A DNA stretch of 64,000 bases, from the NCBI RefSeq assembly GCF_004153605.1, contig NZ_SDSI01000002.1, positions 310,001 through 374,000 on the forward strand, given 5' to 3'. The stretch comes from Qipengyuania_B thermophila. GTDB lineage: Bacteria; Pseudomonadota; Alphaproteobacteria; Sphingomonadales; Sphingomonadaceae. Both the position numbers and the translations under genes were made by a program. Under the pieces are notes generated by a model. That model had not been told where the DNA came from, ran no database searches, and was given only the letters and a program-made list of their open reading frames with translations. Positions 57,010-64,000 of the stretch are shown here, piece after piece (positions within the stretch are counted from its first letter, which is position 1; every line of letters starts with the position of its first letter).

Positions 57010-57053
57010 CCGGCGGCACCGTCATTGTCCTTCACACCGCCGGTGCCGGCCGC

Positions 57054-57716
57054 ATGGTTGACGCTCCTCGCATACCCTGTCAGCTCTACCTCGTCTCACC
57101 GCAGGAGGTCGCGGGCGAATTTCCCGCGCGTCTCGAACAGGCGCTTTCCAGCGGAGCAGGGCTGGTCACGGCTTTCCAGTTCCGGGTGAAGGGACTGGAC
57201 GATGAGCAGGCTGCGCAGCTTGCGGCGCCGCTGCTGGATCTGTGCCGGGCGCATGACTGCGCCTTCATCGTGAACGACTCTCCGACGCTTGCGCACCGTC
57301 TCGGAGCGGATGGAGTTCATCTGGGGCAGGGGGATGGCGACGTGCGCAGCGCACGCGCGCTTCTGGGTCCGCGGGCGCAGATCGGCGTGACCTGCCACGG
57401 CTCGCGCCACCTTGCCATGGACGCCGGAGAGCAGGGTGCCGACTACGTCGCCTTCGGAAGCTTCTTCCCGAGCCGCACCAAGGCAAGCGAACACCGGGCC
57501 GAGCCGGCCATCCTTGACTGGTGGAGCCGTCTGTTCGAGCTGCCCTGCGTCGCCATCGGCGGGATCACGCCGGCGAATTGCGGCCCGCTGGTGGCGGCGG
57601 GAGCGGACTTCCTCGCCGTTTCGCACTCGGTGTGGAGCGCTCCGGACGTTGCCGCGGCCGTCGCGGACTTCCGTACCGCGATGGCCATGGAACATCCGGC
57701 GGATGTCGGGGGTTGA
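57054..57716 (+). CDS. thiE: Thiamine-phosphate synthase
   Basis: This 220-residue TIM barrel joins HMP-PP and thiazole phosphate. FQFRVKG (in place of the usual QLR-K), IVNDSPTLAHRLGADGVHLGQ (in pieces: NDSP, GVHLGQGDG), GVTCH and the phosphate-binding GGITPANC are visible. It lies 44 bp after the aldolase gene. I see no TPP riboswitch ahead of it. The product's cofactor is used by the transketolase at the head of the cluster. Confidence 0.88.
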   Translation: MVDAPRIPCQLYLVSPQEVAGEFPARLEQALSSGAGLVTAFQFRVKGLDDEQAAQLAAPLLDLCRAHDCAFIVNDSPTLAHRLGADGVHLGQGDGDVRSARALLGPRAQIGVTCHGSRHLAMDAGEQGADYVAFGSFFPSRTKASEHRAEPAILDWWSRLFELPCVAIGGITPANCGPLVAAGADFLAVSHSVWSAPDVAAAVADFRTAMAMEHPADVGG

Positions 57717-57754
57717 GTGCCCAGGTGAGGAAAAGCACAAGGGTCTGGAACAGG

Positions 57755-58957
57755 ATGAGAAGATCGATGGTGGCCGCGTCGTTGCTGGCGCTGGCGCTTG
57801 GGGGATGTGGCTTCAGCGGCACTGACGGACAACAGCAGGACACCGCCTCGCAGCAGGCCGCGGCGCCTGCACCGCAGGACAATCTGGCCGACTCGATGAA
57901 GTCGGGCGATTACGGTTTCCGCGACAGCAGCATTCCGGATGTCGCGGATGTCGAAGCGCGACCGATGATGCAGGCTCAGGTCACGCTCGACCGCTTGGGC
58001 TTTGGTCCCGGCGTGATTGATGGCGAGATGGGCCTGTCCACCCGCAATGCGCTGCGCGGATTCCAGGAGTCGCGCGGCTTGCCGCAGACGGGGGAGCTTG
58101 ACGAGGCAACGCGGCAGGCGCTGCTGCAGGGGCAGCAATTTGCCGCGACGCGCATCGTGCGCATTCCGCAGGACTGGGGCGAGAAGCAGTACACGGCCCT
58201 TCCTGAAAGTCCTGCGGATCAGGCGCAGCTCGAACGCCTCGGATACGAGAGCCTCGAGGAACGTCTGGCGGAACGGTTCCACACCACAGTCGAGGTGCTG
58301 CAGGCGCTCAACCCCGGCGGCCAGCCGGCGGGCATGGCCGGGGGTGCCCAGGCCGCACCGGCGCCTGCTCAGCCGCCGGCACAGGGGCAGCCGGCTGCAA
58401 CCGGCACGCCGGCGGTCGCGTTCCGGCCGGGACAGCTGGTGCGGGTGCCGAACATCGGCGCCGACCGGATCGTGCCGGGAGCGGTGAAGGACGAGGAGTG
58501 GCAGGCGACGCTTGCCTCCCTGGGTGTCGGCAGCGAGCAGCCTGACGCCGCGCGCGTGGTGGTCAGCAAGAGCGAGAACACGCTCAAGGCCTATGACGCC
58601 GACAACCGTCTCATCGCCCTGTTCACCGTCAGCTCAGGCTCGGAGATGGACCCTTTGCCCCTCGGCAACTGGGAGGTTCGCGGCATCGCCTTCAATCCCG
58701 ACTATTCGTATGATCCCAGGCTGCTGCGCAATGCGCCCAACAGCGGCGATAAGCAACGCCTCCCTCCCGGGCCGAACAGTCCGGTCGGTGTCGTCTGGAT
58801 CGACCTATCGAAGGAGCATTACGGCATTCACGGGACACCCGAGCCGCACACCATCGGCCGCGCACAGAGCAACGGCTGTGTCCGGCTCACCAATTGGGAT
58901 GCGGCGCGGCTGGCGCAGATGGTGAGCCAGCAGACCAAGATCGAATTCGTCGCCTAG
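57755..58957 (+). CDS. L,D-transpeptidase (YkuD) lipoprotein with peptidoglycan-binding domain
   Basis: The 400-residue protein has a signal peptide ending in the lipobox LALGGC (Cys18). A PG_binding_1 domain (~72-125: LDRLGFGPGVIDGEMG) and an Ala/Pro/Gln-rich linker follow, then the YkuD domain (~265-400) with IHGTPEP (H359) and GRAQSNGCVRL (Cys375), the catalytic set for 3-3 peptidoglycan crosslinks or lipoprotein attachment. The start ATG (57755) follows GGAACAGG. The next gene is also a periplasmic cell-wall enzyme. Confidence 0.92.
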   Translation: MRRSMVAASLLALALGGCGFSGTDGQQQDTASQQAAAPAPQDNLADSMKSGDYGFRDSSIPDVADVEARPMMQAQVTLDRLGFGPGVIDGEMGLSTRNALRGFQESRGLPQTGELDEATRQALLQGQQFAATRIVRIPQDWGEKQYTALPESPADQAQLERLGYESLEERLAERFHTTVEVLQALNPGGQPAGMAGGAQAAPAPAQPPAQGQPAATGTPAVAFRPGQLVRVPNIGADRIVPGAVKDEEWQATLASLGVGSEQPDAARVVVSKSENTLKAYDADNRLIALFTVSSGSEMDPLPLGNWEVRGIAFNPDYSYDPRLLRNAPNSGDKQRLPPGPNSPVGVVWIDLSKEHYGIHGTPEPHTIGRAQSNGCVRLTNWDAARLAQMVSQQTKIEFVA

Positions 58958-58971
58958 GATCGGCGAGAGGC

Positions 58972-59625
58972 ATGCGCCTGTCGGAGCGGCTGGCGACGAT
59001 CGCCACGACGGCGGTGATGACGTCCGCCCTGTGGATCGTGGCCGTTGCCGCAGGGCTGTGGCCACCGTCCGCGGGCGAACGGAACGGGGCTCAGCCCTTC
59101 ACGTTTGCCGCGTTTCCCGGCGCGCGCGCGCCGGCGTCCGCCCCATCGGCGTGGCGCATCCCCGTTGCCGGGATCGCGGCGGACGATCTGCGGGACAGCT
59201 TCGGGGACGAGCGTGGCGGCGGCTTGCGCACCCATCATGCGCTCGACATCGCCGCTCCGCACGGCACGCCGGTCGTGGCCGCCGCCGACGGCGATGTGGA
59301 AAAGCTGTTCGTGTCGGATGACGGTGGCCTGACGATCTACATCCGGTCGCCGGACCGTCGCCTGCTGTCCTACTACGCGCACCTTGGCGCCTACGCCGCC
59401 GGTCTTCGGGAAGGTGCCCGCGTGCGGCAAGGGGCTGTGCTGGGAACGGTGGGAAGCAGCGGCAATGCGTCGGCGGAGGCGCCGCACCTTCACTTTGCGC
59501 TTTACCGGATGAACCCGGACGATGCGTGGCACCAGACCGGTGCGCCCATCAATCCCTATCCGCTGCTCACCCGGTCGGAGCCCATTGCCGCCGCGGATCG
59601 CCGCCCGCGCGGCGGTGACAGATGA
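58972..59625 (+). CDS. M23 (LytM-type) peptidase
   Basis: This 217-residue protein has one N-terminal membrane/signal segment (~10-28) and a zinc endopeptidase domain. HHALDIAAP gives the H-x3-D pair (H88, D92), and PHLHFAL gives H172 and H174. All zinc ligands are present, so it is probably an active murein hydrolase. GAGAGG precedes the ATG. Its 3' end overlaps the opposing exported-protein gene by 59 bp. Confidence 0.88.
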   Translation: MRLSERLATIATTAVMTSALWIVAVAAGLWPPSAGERNGAQPFTFAAFPGARAPASAPSAWRIPVAGIAADDLRDSFGDERGGGLRTHHALDIAAPHGTPVVAAADGDVEKLFVSDDGGLTIYIRSPDRRLLSYYAHLGAYAAGLREGARVRQGAVLGTVGSSGNASAEAPHLHFALYRMNPDDAWHQTGAPINPYPLLTRSEPIAAADRRPRGGDR

Positions 59626-60001
59626 GGGGCTTTTCTCCCGCGCCGGTCCCAGACTGCCGCAACCGGTTCCCTTCGACCTGGAACCGCAGCGACTGCAGCG
59701 GTCCGCTGGTGAACACGACGCTGTCCCCGGTGCGCAGGTAGGTGCCCGATCCCGCTGCGGTGGAGTAGGTGGCGTTGCCGGTGACCTCGAACTGCCGCGC
59801 GGGATCCGGCCGGAACGATGCGTCCCATGCGTCGCCCGGCCATCCGCACAGCCACTGCCCCGAACCGAGCGTCTGCAGCCGTCCGTCACTGGGCTGCGCC
59901 GCTACGGGAAGAGCCATGGCACAGAGAACGGAAGCGCCGATGACGGGCGCAAGGCGCTTGGAGAAGCGGAACCAGGTGTGGCGACAATCGGTTCGGGTCA
60001 T
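59567..60001 (-). CDS. Exported protein of unknown function
   Basis: The 144-residue protein has a signal peptide (basic N-terminus, core LAPVIGASVLCAMALPVAA, cleavage after VAA). The mature part has a pair of cysteines (WLCGWPGDA and LICHRRAG) and a beta-rich middle (TGNATYSTAAGSGTYLRTGD, then VFTSGPLQSLRFQVEGNRLR) typical of small extracellular beta-sandwich proteins. No family is recognised. Its C-terminus overlaps the M23 gene by 59 bp. The ATG at 60001 is preferred to one 17 codons upstream. Confidence 0.65.
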   Translation of the reverse strand: MTRTDCRHTWFRFSKRLAPVIGASVLCAMALPVAAQPSDGRLQTLGSGQWLCGWPGDAWDASFRPDPARQFEVTGNATYSTAAGSGTYLRTGDSVVFTSGPLQSLRFQVEGNRLRQSGTGAGEKPLICHRRAGGDPRRQWAPTG

Positions 60002-60043
60002 GCAGCGCCCTATAGCAGGATGCGCCCGTCTTGGGGAGGCGGG

Positions 60044-60072
60044 TTGCCGCATCCCGGACGCCGCGCTAAAGC
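60044..60072 (+). promoter_or_regulatory. Candidate efp promoter (TTGCCG-N17-TAAAGC)
   Basis: TTGCCG (60044-60049) and TAAAGC (60067-60072) are 17 nt apart. The predicted +1 near 60079 leaves a 53-nt leader. Confidence 0.5.
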
Positions 60073-60131
60073 GCGCGGCGCGCGGCCATGTGATGGTTCA
60101 AGGCCGTCTCCTTCCCTTCCGGAGCCAACCC

Positions 60132-60695
60132 ATGAAGATCAGCGGTGTCGACATTCGTCCCGGCAACATCATCGAGTACGAGAACGGTATCTGGAAGGTC
60201 GCCAAGATCCAGCATACGCAGCCAGGCAAGGGCGGCGCATACATGCAGGTCGAGATGAAGAACCTGATCGACGGCCGCAAGAACAATGTCCGCTTCCGCA
60301 GTGCCGACACCGTGGAGCGCGTCCGCCTCGACACCAAGGATTATCAGTTCCTCTACAGCGAAGGCGACGATCTCGTCTTCATGGACGGTGACACCTTCGA
60401 GCAGATTACCCTTCCGGCGGACCTGCTGGGGGACGCGCGTCCCTTTCTCGAGGACGGGATGCAGGTGACGCTGGAGCTGTGGGAGGACCGGCCGATTTCG
60501 GTGGCGCTGCCCGAACAGGTCGAGGCGACCATCGTCGAGGCCGATGCGGTGGTGAAGGGGCAGACGGCCTCGTCGAGCTACAAGCCTGCCGTGCTCGAGA
60601 ACGGCGTCAGGGTCATGGTGCCGCCGCACATCGAGAGCGGCACGCGCATCGTGGTCAATGTCTATGATCGCGAATACGTCGGCAAGGCAGGCTGA
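60132..60695 (+). CDS. efp: Elongation factor P
   Basis: This 187-residue, three-domain factor relieves ribosome stalling at polyproline. The loop that enters the peptidyl-transferase centre is HTQPGKGGAYMQV, with Lys33 at the tip, the residue that is modified in EpmA-dependent systems. I see no epmA or earP in the window. The C-terminal GTRIVVNVYDREYVGKAG-like end (split GTRIVVN, YDREYVGKA) is standard. suhB follows 9 bp later. Confidence 0.97.
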   Translation: MKISGVDIRPGNIIEYENGIWKVAKIQHTQPGKGGAYMQVEMKNLIDGRKNNVRFRSADTVERVRLDTKDYQFLYSEGDDLVFMDGDTFEQITLPADLLGDARPFLEDGMQVTLELWEDRPISVALPEQVEATIVEADAVVKGQTASSSYKPAVLENGVRVMVPPHIESGTRIVVNVYDREYVGKAG

Positions 60696-60704
60696 GGCGC
60701 GGCC

Positions 60705-61520
60705 ATGGTGGCGCTGCCGGGCATCATCCGCGTCATGGAGCGCGCCGCGCGCAAGGCAGGCGGCCGGCTGAGGCGCGACTTCGGCGAGGTCGAGCACCTG
60801 CAGGTCAGCCGCAAGGGTCCGGCCGACTTCGTCTCGAAGGCGGACCGCATCGCCGAGCGCACCCTGTATGACGAGCTTTCGCAGGCGCGTCCCGGCTGGG
60901 GCTTCGTGCTGGAGGAAGCGGGCACGATCGAAGGCGAGGACGACAAGCCGCGCTGGATCGTCGACCCGCTCGACGGCACCAGCAACTTCCTGCACGGCAT
61001 CCCCCACTTCGCCATCTCCATCGCCGCGCAGGAGCGCAAAGCCGACGGCGGATGGGGCGAGGTTACGGCGGCCGTCGTCTATCAGCCCATCACCGACGAG
61101 ACGTTCTGGGCCGAGAAGAGCCGCGGCGCGTGGCTGCACGATGCCCGGCTGCGCGTGTCGGCCCGCTCTCGCCTCGGCGATGCGCTGGTCGCGACGGGCA
61201 TCCCCTATGGCGGCCATGGCGACTTTGCCGAATGGGCGCGGATCTTCGGTGCCATCGGACCGCAGGTCGCCGGCATCCGCCGCTTCGGTGCAGCATCGCT
61301 TGACCTCGCCTGGGTTGCGGCGGGGCGCTTCGACGCATTCTGGGAAAGCGATCTGGCGGATTGGGACACGGCGGCCGGGGTGCTGCTGGTGCGCGAGGCG
61401 GGTGGCTTCGTCACCGATTATCGCGGCCGCTCGCAACCGATCCACAGCGAACAGGTGCTGGCCGGCAACGACGCGATCCATTCGCGCCTGCATAAGATCG
61501 TCGCCGCCGCGCTGAAGTAG
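60705..61520 (+). CDS. suhB: Inositol-1-monophosphatase family (SuhB)
   Basis: This 271-residue phosphatase has the metal sites EEAGTIEG (Glu), WIVDPLDGTSNFLHG and SDLADWDTAAGVLLVREAGG. The LHGIPHFAISIA stretch is characteristic of SuhB. In E. coli SuhB also assists rRNA antitermination; whether that holds here is unknown. It is coupled to efp by a 9-bp gap. Confidence 0.92.
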   Translation: MVALPGIIRVMERAARKAGGRLRRDFGEVEHLQVSRKGPADFVSKADRIAERTLYDELSQARPGWGFVLEEAGTIEGEDDKPRWIVDPLDGTSNFLHGIPHFAISIAAQERKADGGWGEVTAAVVYQPITDETFWAEKSRGAWLHDARLRVSARSRLGDALVATGIPYGGHGDFAEWARIFGAIGPQVAGIRRFGAASLDLAWVAAGRFDAFWESDLADWDTAAGVLLVREAGGFVTDYRGRSQPIHSEQVLAGNDAIHSRLHKIVAAALK

Positions 61521-61553
61521 AACCCGTGCGCGCTCAGGGACGCGGTGCTGCTC

Positions 61554-61582
61554 TTGCGAGCGGTGTGCGTGGACGCTAGGGA
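61554..61582 (+). promoter_or_regulatory. tRNA-Leu promoter (TTGCGA-N17-TAGGGA)
   Basis: TTGCGA (61554-61559) and TAGGGA (61577-61582) are separated by 17 nt, 26 bases before the tRNA. Confidence 0.55.
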
Positions 61583-61608
61583 TGCGCGCCGGCCCGCATC
61601 CGGTCCAT

Positions 61609-61693
61609 GCCCCTGTGGTGGAATTGGTAGACGCGTTCGACTCAAAATCGAATTTCTTCGGAAGTGCCAGTTCGAGTCTGGCCAGGGGCACCA
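61609..61693 (+). tRNA. tRNA-Leu (CAA)
   Basis: This is an 85-nt class II tRNA with CCA. The acceptor stem is GCCCCTG/CAGGGGC with discriminator A. The anticodon arm TTCGA-CTCAAAA-TCGAA gives CAA. A long variable arm lies around TTTCTTCGGAAG. Confidence 0.95.
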
Positions 61694-61769
61694 CCAACCC
61701 GCCTGATCATTGCCCCGGGAGGGGCGCGCGGCCGGCGCGATCCGGTGCGGGACAGGAGGACGGGCGCGA

Positions 61770-63584
61770 GTGCCGATGCTGAACGCGATGCAGGCGGCTA
61801 TCGCGCCCTGGTCGGCGGAAATCGGCCTTGCGGTGCTTGTCATCCTGTTTACCACCTTCGTCACCGAACGCTTTGCCCCGGTCGTCGTGGCCGTGGCGGG
61901 AACGGTGGTGATGATGGCGCTGGGGTTCCTGCCGCGCGCCGACGTCCTCGGCGTCTTTTCCAATCCCGCCCCCATCACGATCGGCGCCATGTTCGTGCTC
62001 TCGGGGGCGTTGCTGCGGACAGGCGCTCTGGAGGAAGTGGCGGGGTGGGTGATCCGGCGCACCATGCGCAAGCCACGGCTGGCGCTGGGGGAAATCGCCG
62101 GAGGCACGATGCTCGCCTCCGCGTTCATGAACAACACCCCGGTGGTGATCGTCATGATCCCGATCGTCCGCCGTCTGGCACGGGTGCTCAACGTCGCCGC
62201 GACCCGGCTCCTTATCCCGCTGTCCTACATCTCGATCCTCGGCGGAACGCTGACCCTGATCGGCACCTCCACCAATCTGCTGGTGGCGGGCGTGTGGCAG
62301 GAGCAGGGCCGCGCGCCGTTCGGCATCTTCGACATCACGCCCATCGGCTTCGTCGCCGCCGCGACGGGTGTTCTCGTCCTGCTCGTCCTTGGACCGCTGC
62401 TGCTGCCCGACCGGAGGGCGGCGACGGAAAGCGACGAGCGTGAAAGCGACCTGTATCTTTCACATCTCGTGCTCGAGGCCGACAGCAAGCTGATCGGGAA
62501 GAGACTGGCGGAATGCGGCATCAGCCGCAGAGCCGGGATCCGGATCATCGCCGCGCAGCGCGGCACGGCAAAGACCCGGCGTGACCTCGGAGAGTGGGTG
62601 CTTGCCGCAGGCGACCAGCTTGTCGTTGCTGCCAACCCGACCGAACTCGCCTCGCTCGCGGAGGCGCCCGACTTCCGCACGGGCCTGGCGAGCGTGGGCG
62701 GCGGCGTCGTCACCGCCGGGCCGCGCCGCCCGGCCGATCTGCAGCTGGTGCAGGCCGTCATCTCGCCCTCGCACCCCGTCATCGGGCGGCGCCTCGCCGA
62801 GATCCCGCTGCTGTCGCGCATCCGGGTGCGCGTGCTCGGGCTGTCGCGGCCCCGTCACGTGGCCGGCCCGGACCTCGCCAATGTGCGCGTGCGCGCCGGC
62901 GACCGCCTGCTGATCGCGGCCGGCAACGACGCGGCGCTGGCGCTGCGCACGAACGTCAATCTGGCCGACGTGGGCGGAGCGAAGGTGCGCGCGTTCCGGC
63001 GTGCCCGCGCGCCGATCGCCATTCTGACGCTTGCCGGGGTTGTCGCGGGGGCGGCGATGCTGGGCTTGCCGATCGAGGTGCTGGCGCTCGCCGGGGTGGG
63101 GCTGGTCCTGCTGACCCGCTGCCTCGAGCCGGAGGAGGCATGGTCCTCCATCGACGGCAACACGCTGGTGCTGATCTTCGGGATGCTTGCCGTCGGGCGA
63201 GGTCTGGAGAATGCGGGGACGGTCGACCTCCTCGTCGCCGCAGTCGCGCCCCTGCTTGGCGCAGCGTCGCCGCTCCTCCTGCTGATCGCGGTCTATGCCG
63301 TGACCAGCCTGCTGACGGAAACCGTCACCAACAACGCGGTGGCGGTGATCGTCACGCCCATCGCGATCGGTCTGGCCGAGGCGGCGGGGATGGACCCGCG
63401 CGCGCTGGTGGTGGCGGTCATGTTCGGCGCCAGCGCCAGCTTCGCCACGCCCATCGGCTATCAGACGAACACGCTCGTTTACGGAGCGGCAAATTACCGG
63501 TTCGCCGATTTCCTCAAGATCGGCGTCCCGATGAACATCATCGTCGGCCTTGCCACCTGCGTCGCGATCGAGATGCTGATGTAG
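61770..63584 (+). CDS. SLC13/DASS-type permease with two TrkA-C domains
   Basis: This 604-residue membrane protein has hydrophobic N- and C-terminal halves (about 11-14 helices) flanking two soluble TrkA_C-like domains (~230-310 and ~330-410; ADSKLIGKRLAE and SPSHPVIGRRLAEI). Ion/substrate motifs MNNTPVVIVMIP and TETVTNNAVAVIVTPIA mark the two inverted repeats, with SNT-type signatures GTSTNLLVAG and IGYQTNTLVYG. Substrates in the family are dicarboxylates, sulfate or similar anions; none can be chosen. GTG at 61770 lies nine bases after AGGAGGA and is preferred to ATG 61776. Confidence 0.85.
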   Translation: MPMLNAMQAAIAPWSAEIGLAVLVILFTTFVTERFAPVVVAVAGTVVMMALGFLPRADVLGVFSNPAPITIGAMFVLSGALLRTGALEEVAGWVIRRTMRKPRLALGEIAGGTMLASAFMNNTPVVIVMIPIVRRLARVLNVAATRLLIPLSYISILGGTLTLIGTSTNLLVAGVWQEQGRAPFGIFDITPIGFVAAATGVLVLLVLGPLLLPDRRAATESDERESDLYLSHLVLEADSKLIGKRLAECGISRRAGIRIIAAQRGTAKTRRDLGEWVLAAGDQLVVAANPTELASLAEAPDFRTGLASVGGGVVTAGPRRPADLQLVQAVISPSHPVIGRRLAEIPLLSRIRVRVLGLSRPRHVAGPDLANVRVRAGDRLLIAAGNDAALALRTNVNLADVGGAKVRAFRRARAPIAILTLAGVVAGAAMLGLPIEVLALAGVGLVLLTRCLEPEEAWSSIDGNTLVLIFGMLAVGRGLENAGTVDLLVAAVAPLLGAASPLLLLIAVYAVTSLLTETVTNNAVAVIVTPIAIGLAEAAGMDPRALVVAVMFGASASFATPIGYQTNTLVYGAANYRFADFLKIGVPMNIIVGLATCVAIEMLM

Positions 63585-63684
63585 GCACGTTCCCGCGCAG
63601 GCGCTGGCGGTGCCGCTGATGCCGGCGCTTTTCTGCCGCGCACGATCGCGTATGCTTGCACAACAGGTGGAGAGGAGCGCGAGC

Positions 63685-64000
63685 ATGATCAGGGTTCTCG
63701 GAGCGGCGGCGCTCGCCGCGATTGTCACCGCCCCGTCGGCGGCAAACACGCTGAGACAGGATGTGACCGCGCGCATGCCCGAGTTGATGGAGGTCTATCG
63801 CGACCTCCACGCCAATCCCGAATTGAGCTTCCAGGAGTTCGAGACGGCAGCCAAGCTCGCCGCCCGCGCGCGCGCGCTCGGCTTCGAGGTGACGGAGAAG
63901 GTCGGACGCACCGGCGTGGTCGCGGTCCTGCGCAACGGGCCAGGACCGACCGTGATGGTGAGGGCCGACATGGACGGGCTGCCCGTGACCGAGCAGACGG
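63685..64000 (+). CDS. Exported M20-family amidohydrolase (cut by window edge)
   Basis: Only 105 codons are visible. A signal peptide (RVLGAAALAAIVTAPSAA) is followed by the start of an M20D aminoacylase/hippurate-hydrolase-like domain: YRDLHANPELSFQEFETA and VMVRADMDGLPVTEQT, the latter containing the first metal-site Asp (RADMDGLP). It would be a periplasmic peptidase or amidase. GGAGAGGAG precedes the ATG. Confidence 0.85.
   Translation, partial: MIRVLGAAALAAIVTAPSAANTLRQDVTARMPELMEVYRDLHANPELSFQEFETAAKLAARARALGFEVTEKVGRTGVVAVLRNGPGPTVMVRADMDGLPVTEQT

Noticed and set aside
57010..57053. TPP riboswitch before thiE
   Set aside because: The 44-bp gap to the aldolase gene is too short and has no CUGAGA or thi-box sequence.

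Overview
The window is dense, GC-rich chromosomal DNA. It holds about 60 protein genes, five tRNAs and a probable 6S RNA, with no transposon, phage gene, plasmid function or CRISPR array that I can see. Gene content and order point to an alphaproteobacterium, most likely of the Sphingomonadales. The main clues are a DivL-type kinase with Tyr at the phosphoacceptor site beside ahcY and tsaE, the amgK-murU-addB-addA-trxA run, argJ close to secA, DUF2842 beside 5-formyl-THF cyclo-ligase, and a TonB-C protein of sphingomonad type. The order-level assignment is inference.

Layout. 1-6 kb: an edge-truncated ThDP enzyme, an LplT-like MFS permease, pgsA, oxyR and rnd. 6-12 kb: aspS, a four-helix-bundle stress-type protein, then acpP-fabF-mltG-2H phosphoesterase and tRNA-Met. 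12-16.7 kb: a zincin-like protein, a PLD-family enzyme overlapping folE, a Prx5-type peroxiredoxin and ahcY. 16.8-28.2 kb: divL-tsaE-amgK-murU-addB-addA, tightly overlapped, then trxA. 28-34.6 kb: an inositol-phosphatase family gene and argJ on the minus strand, a TonB-C orphan, a small exported protein just before secA, secA and a SRAP/YedK gene. 34.6-44.4 kb: tRNA-Asn, nadK, an EAL protein with a dead GGDEF, mfd, sdhE, recG, a UbiB-like kinase and tRNA-Pro. 44.5-49.5 kb: thyA, the branched-chain 2-oxoacid dehydrogenase E1alpha-E1beta-E2 genes and tRNA-Asp. 49.5-51 kb (minus): a coiled-coil protein, zapA, 6S RNA, 5-formyl-THF cyclo-ligase and DUF2842. 51.2-57.7 kb: transketolase, gap, pgk, a hotdog thioesterase, class I aldolase and thiE. 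57.7-64 kb: an L,D-transpeptidase lipoprotein, an M23 peptidase, efp, suhB, tRNA-Leu, an SLC13 permease and the start of an M20 hydrolase.

Regulatory reading. All five tRNA genes carry an upstream TTGnnn-N17-TAnnnn element. The same architecture precedes several protein genes. In rnd, divL, thyA, argJ, the zapA operon and the small exported gene before secA, the -10 element lies only about 4-8 nt from the start codon, which predicts leaderless mRNAs. The 6S candidate is supported by such a promoter over the zapA stop codon, whose predicted +1 coincides with the first base of a 12-bp closing stem.

The most interesting candidates are: the leaderless-promoter set; a 19-bp inverted repeat that contains the acpP Shine-Dalgarno and promoter; the SecM-positioned exported peptide before secA; the non-canonical DivL kinase heading a cell-wall-recycling and DNA-repair operon; and the 6S RNA gene.
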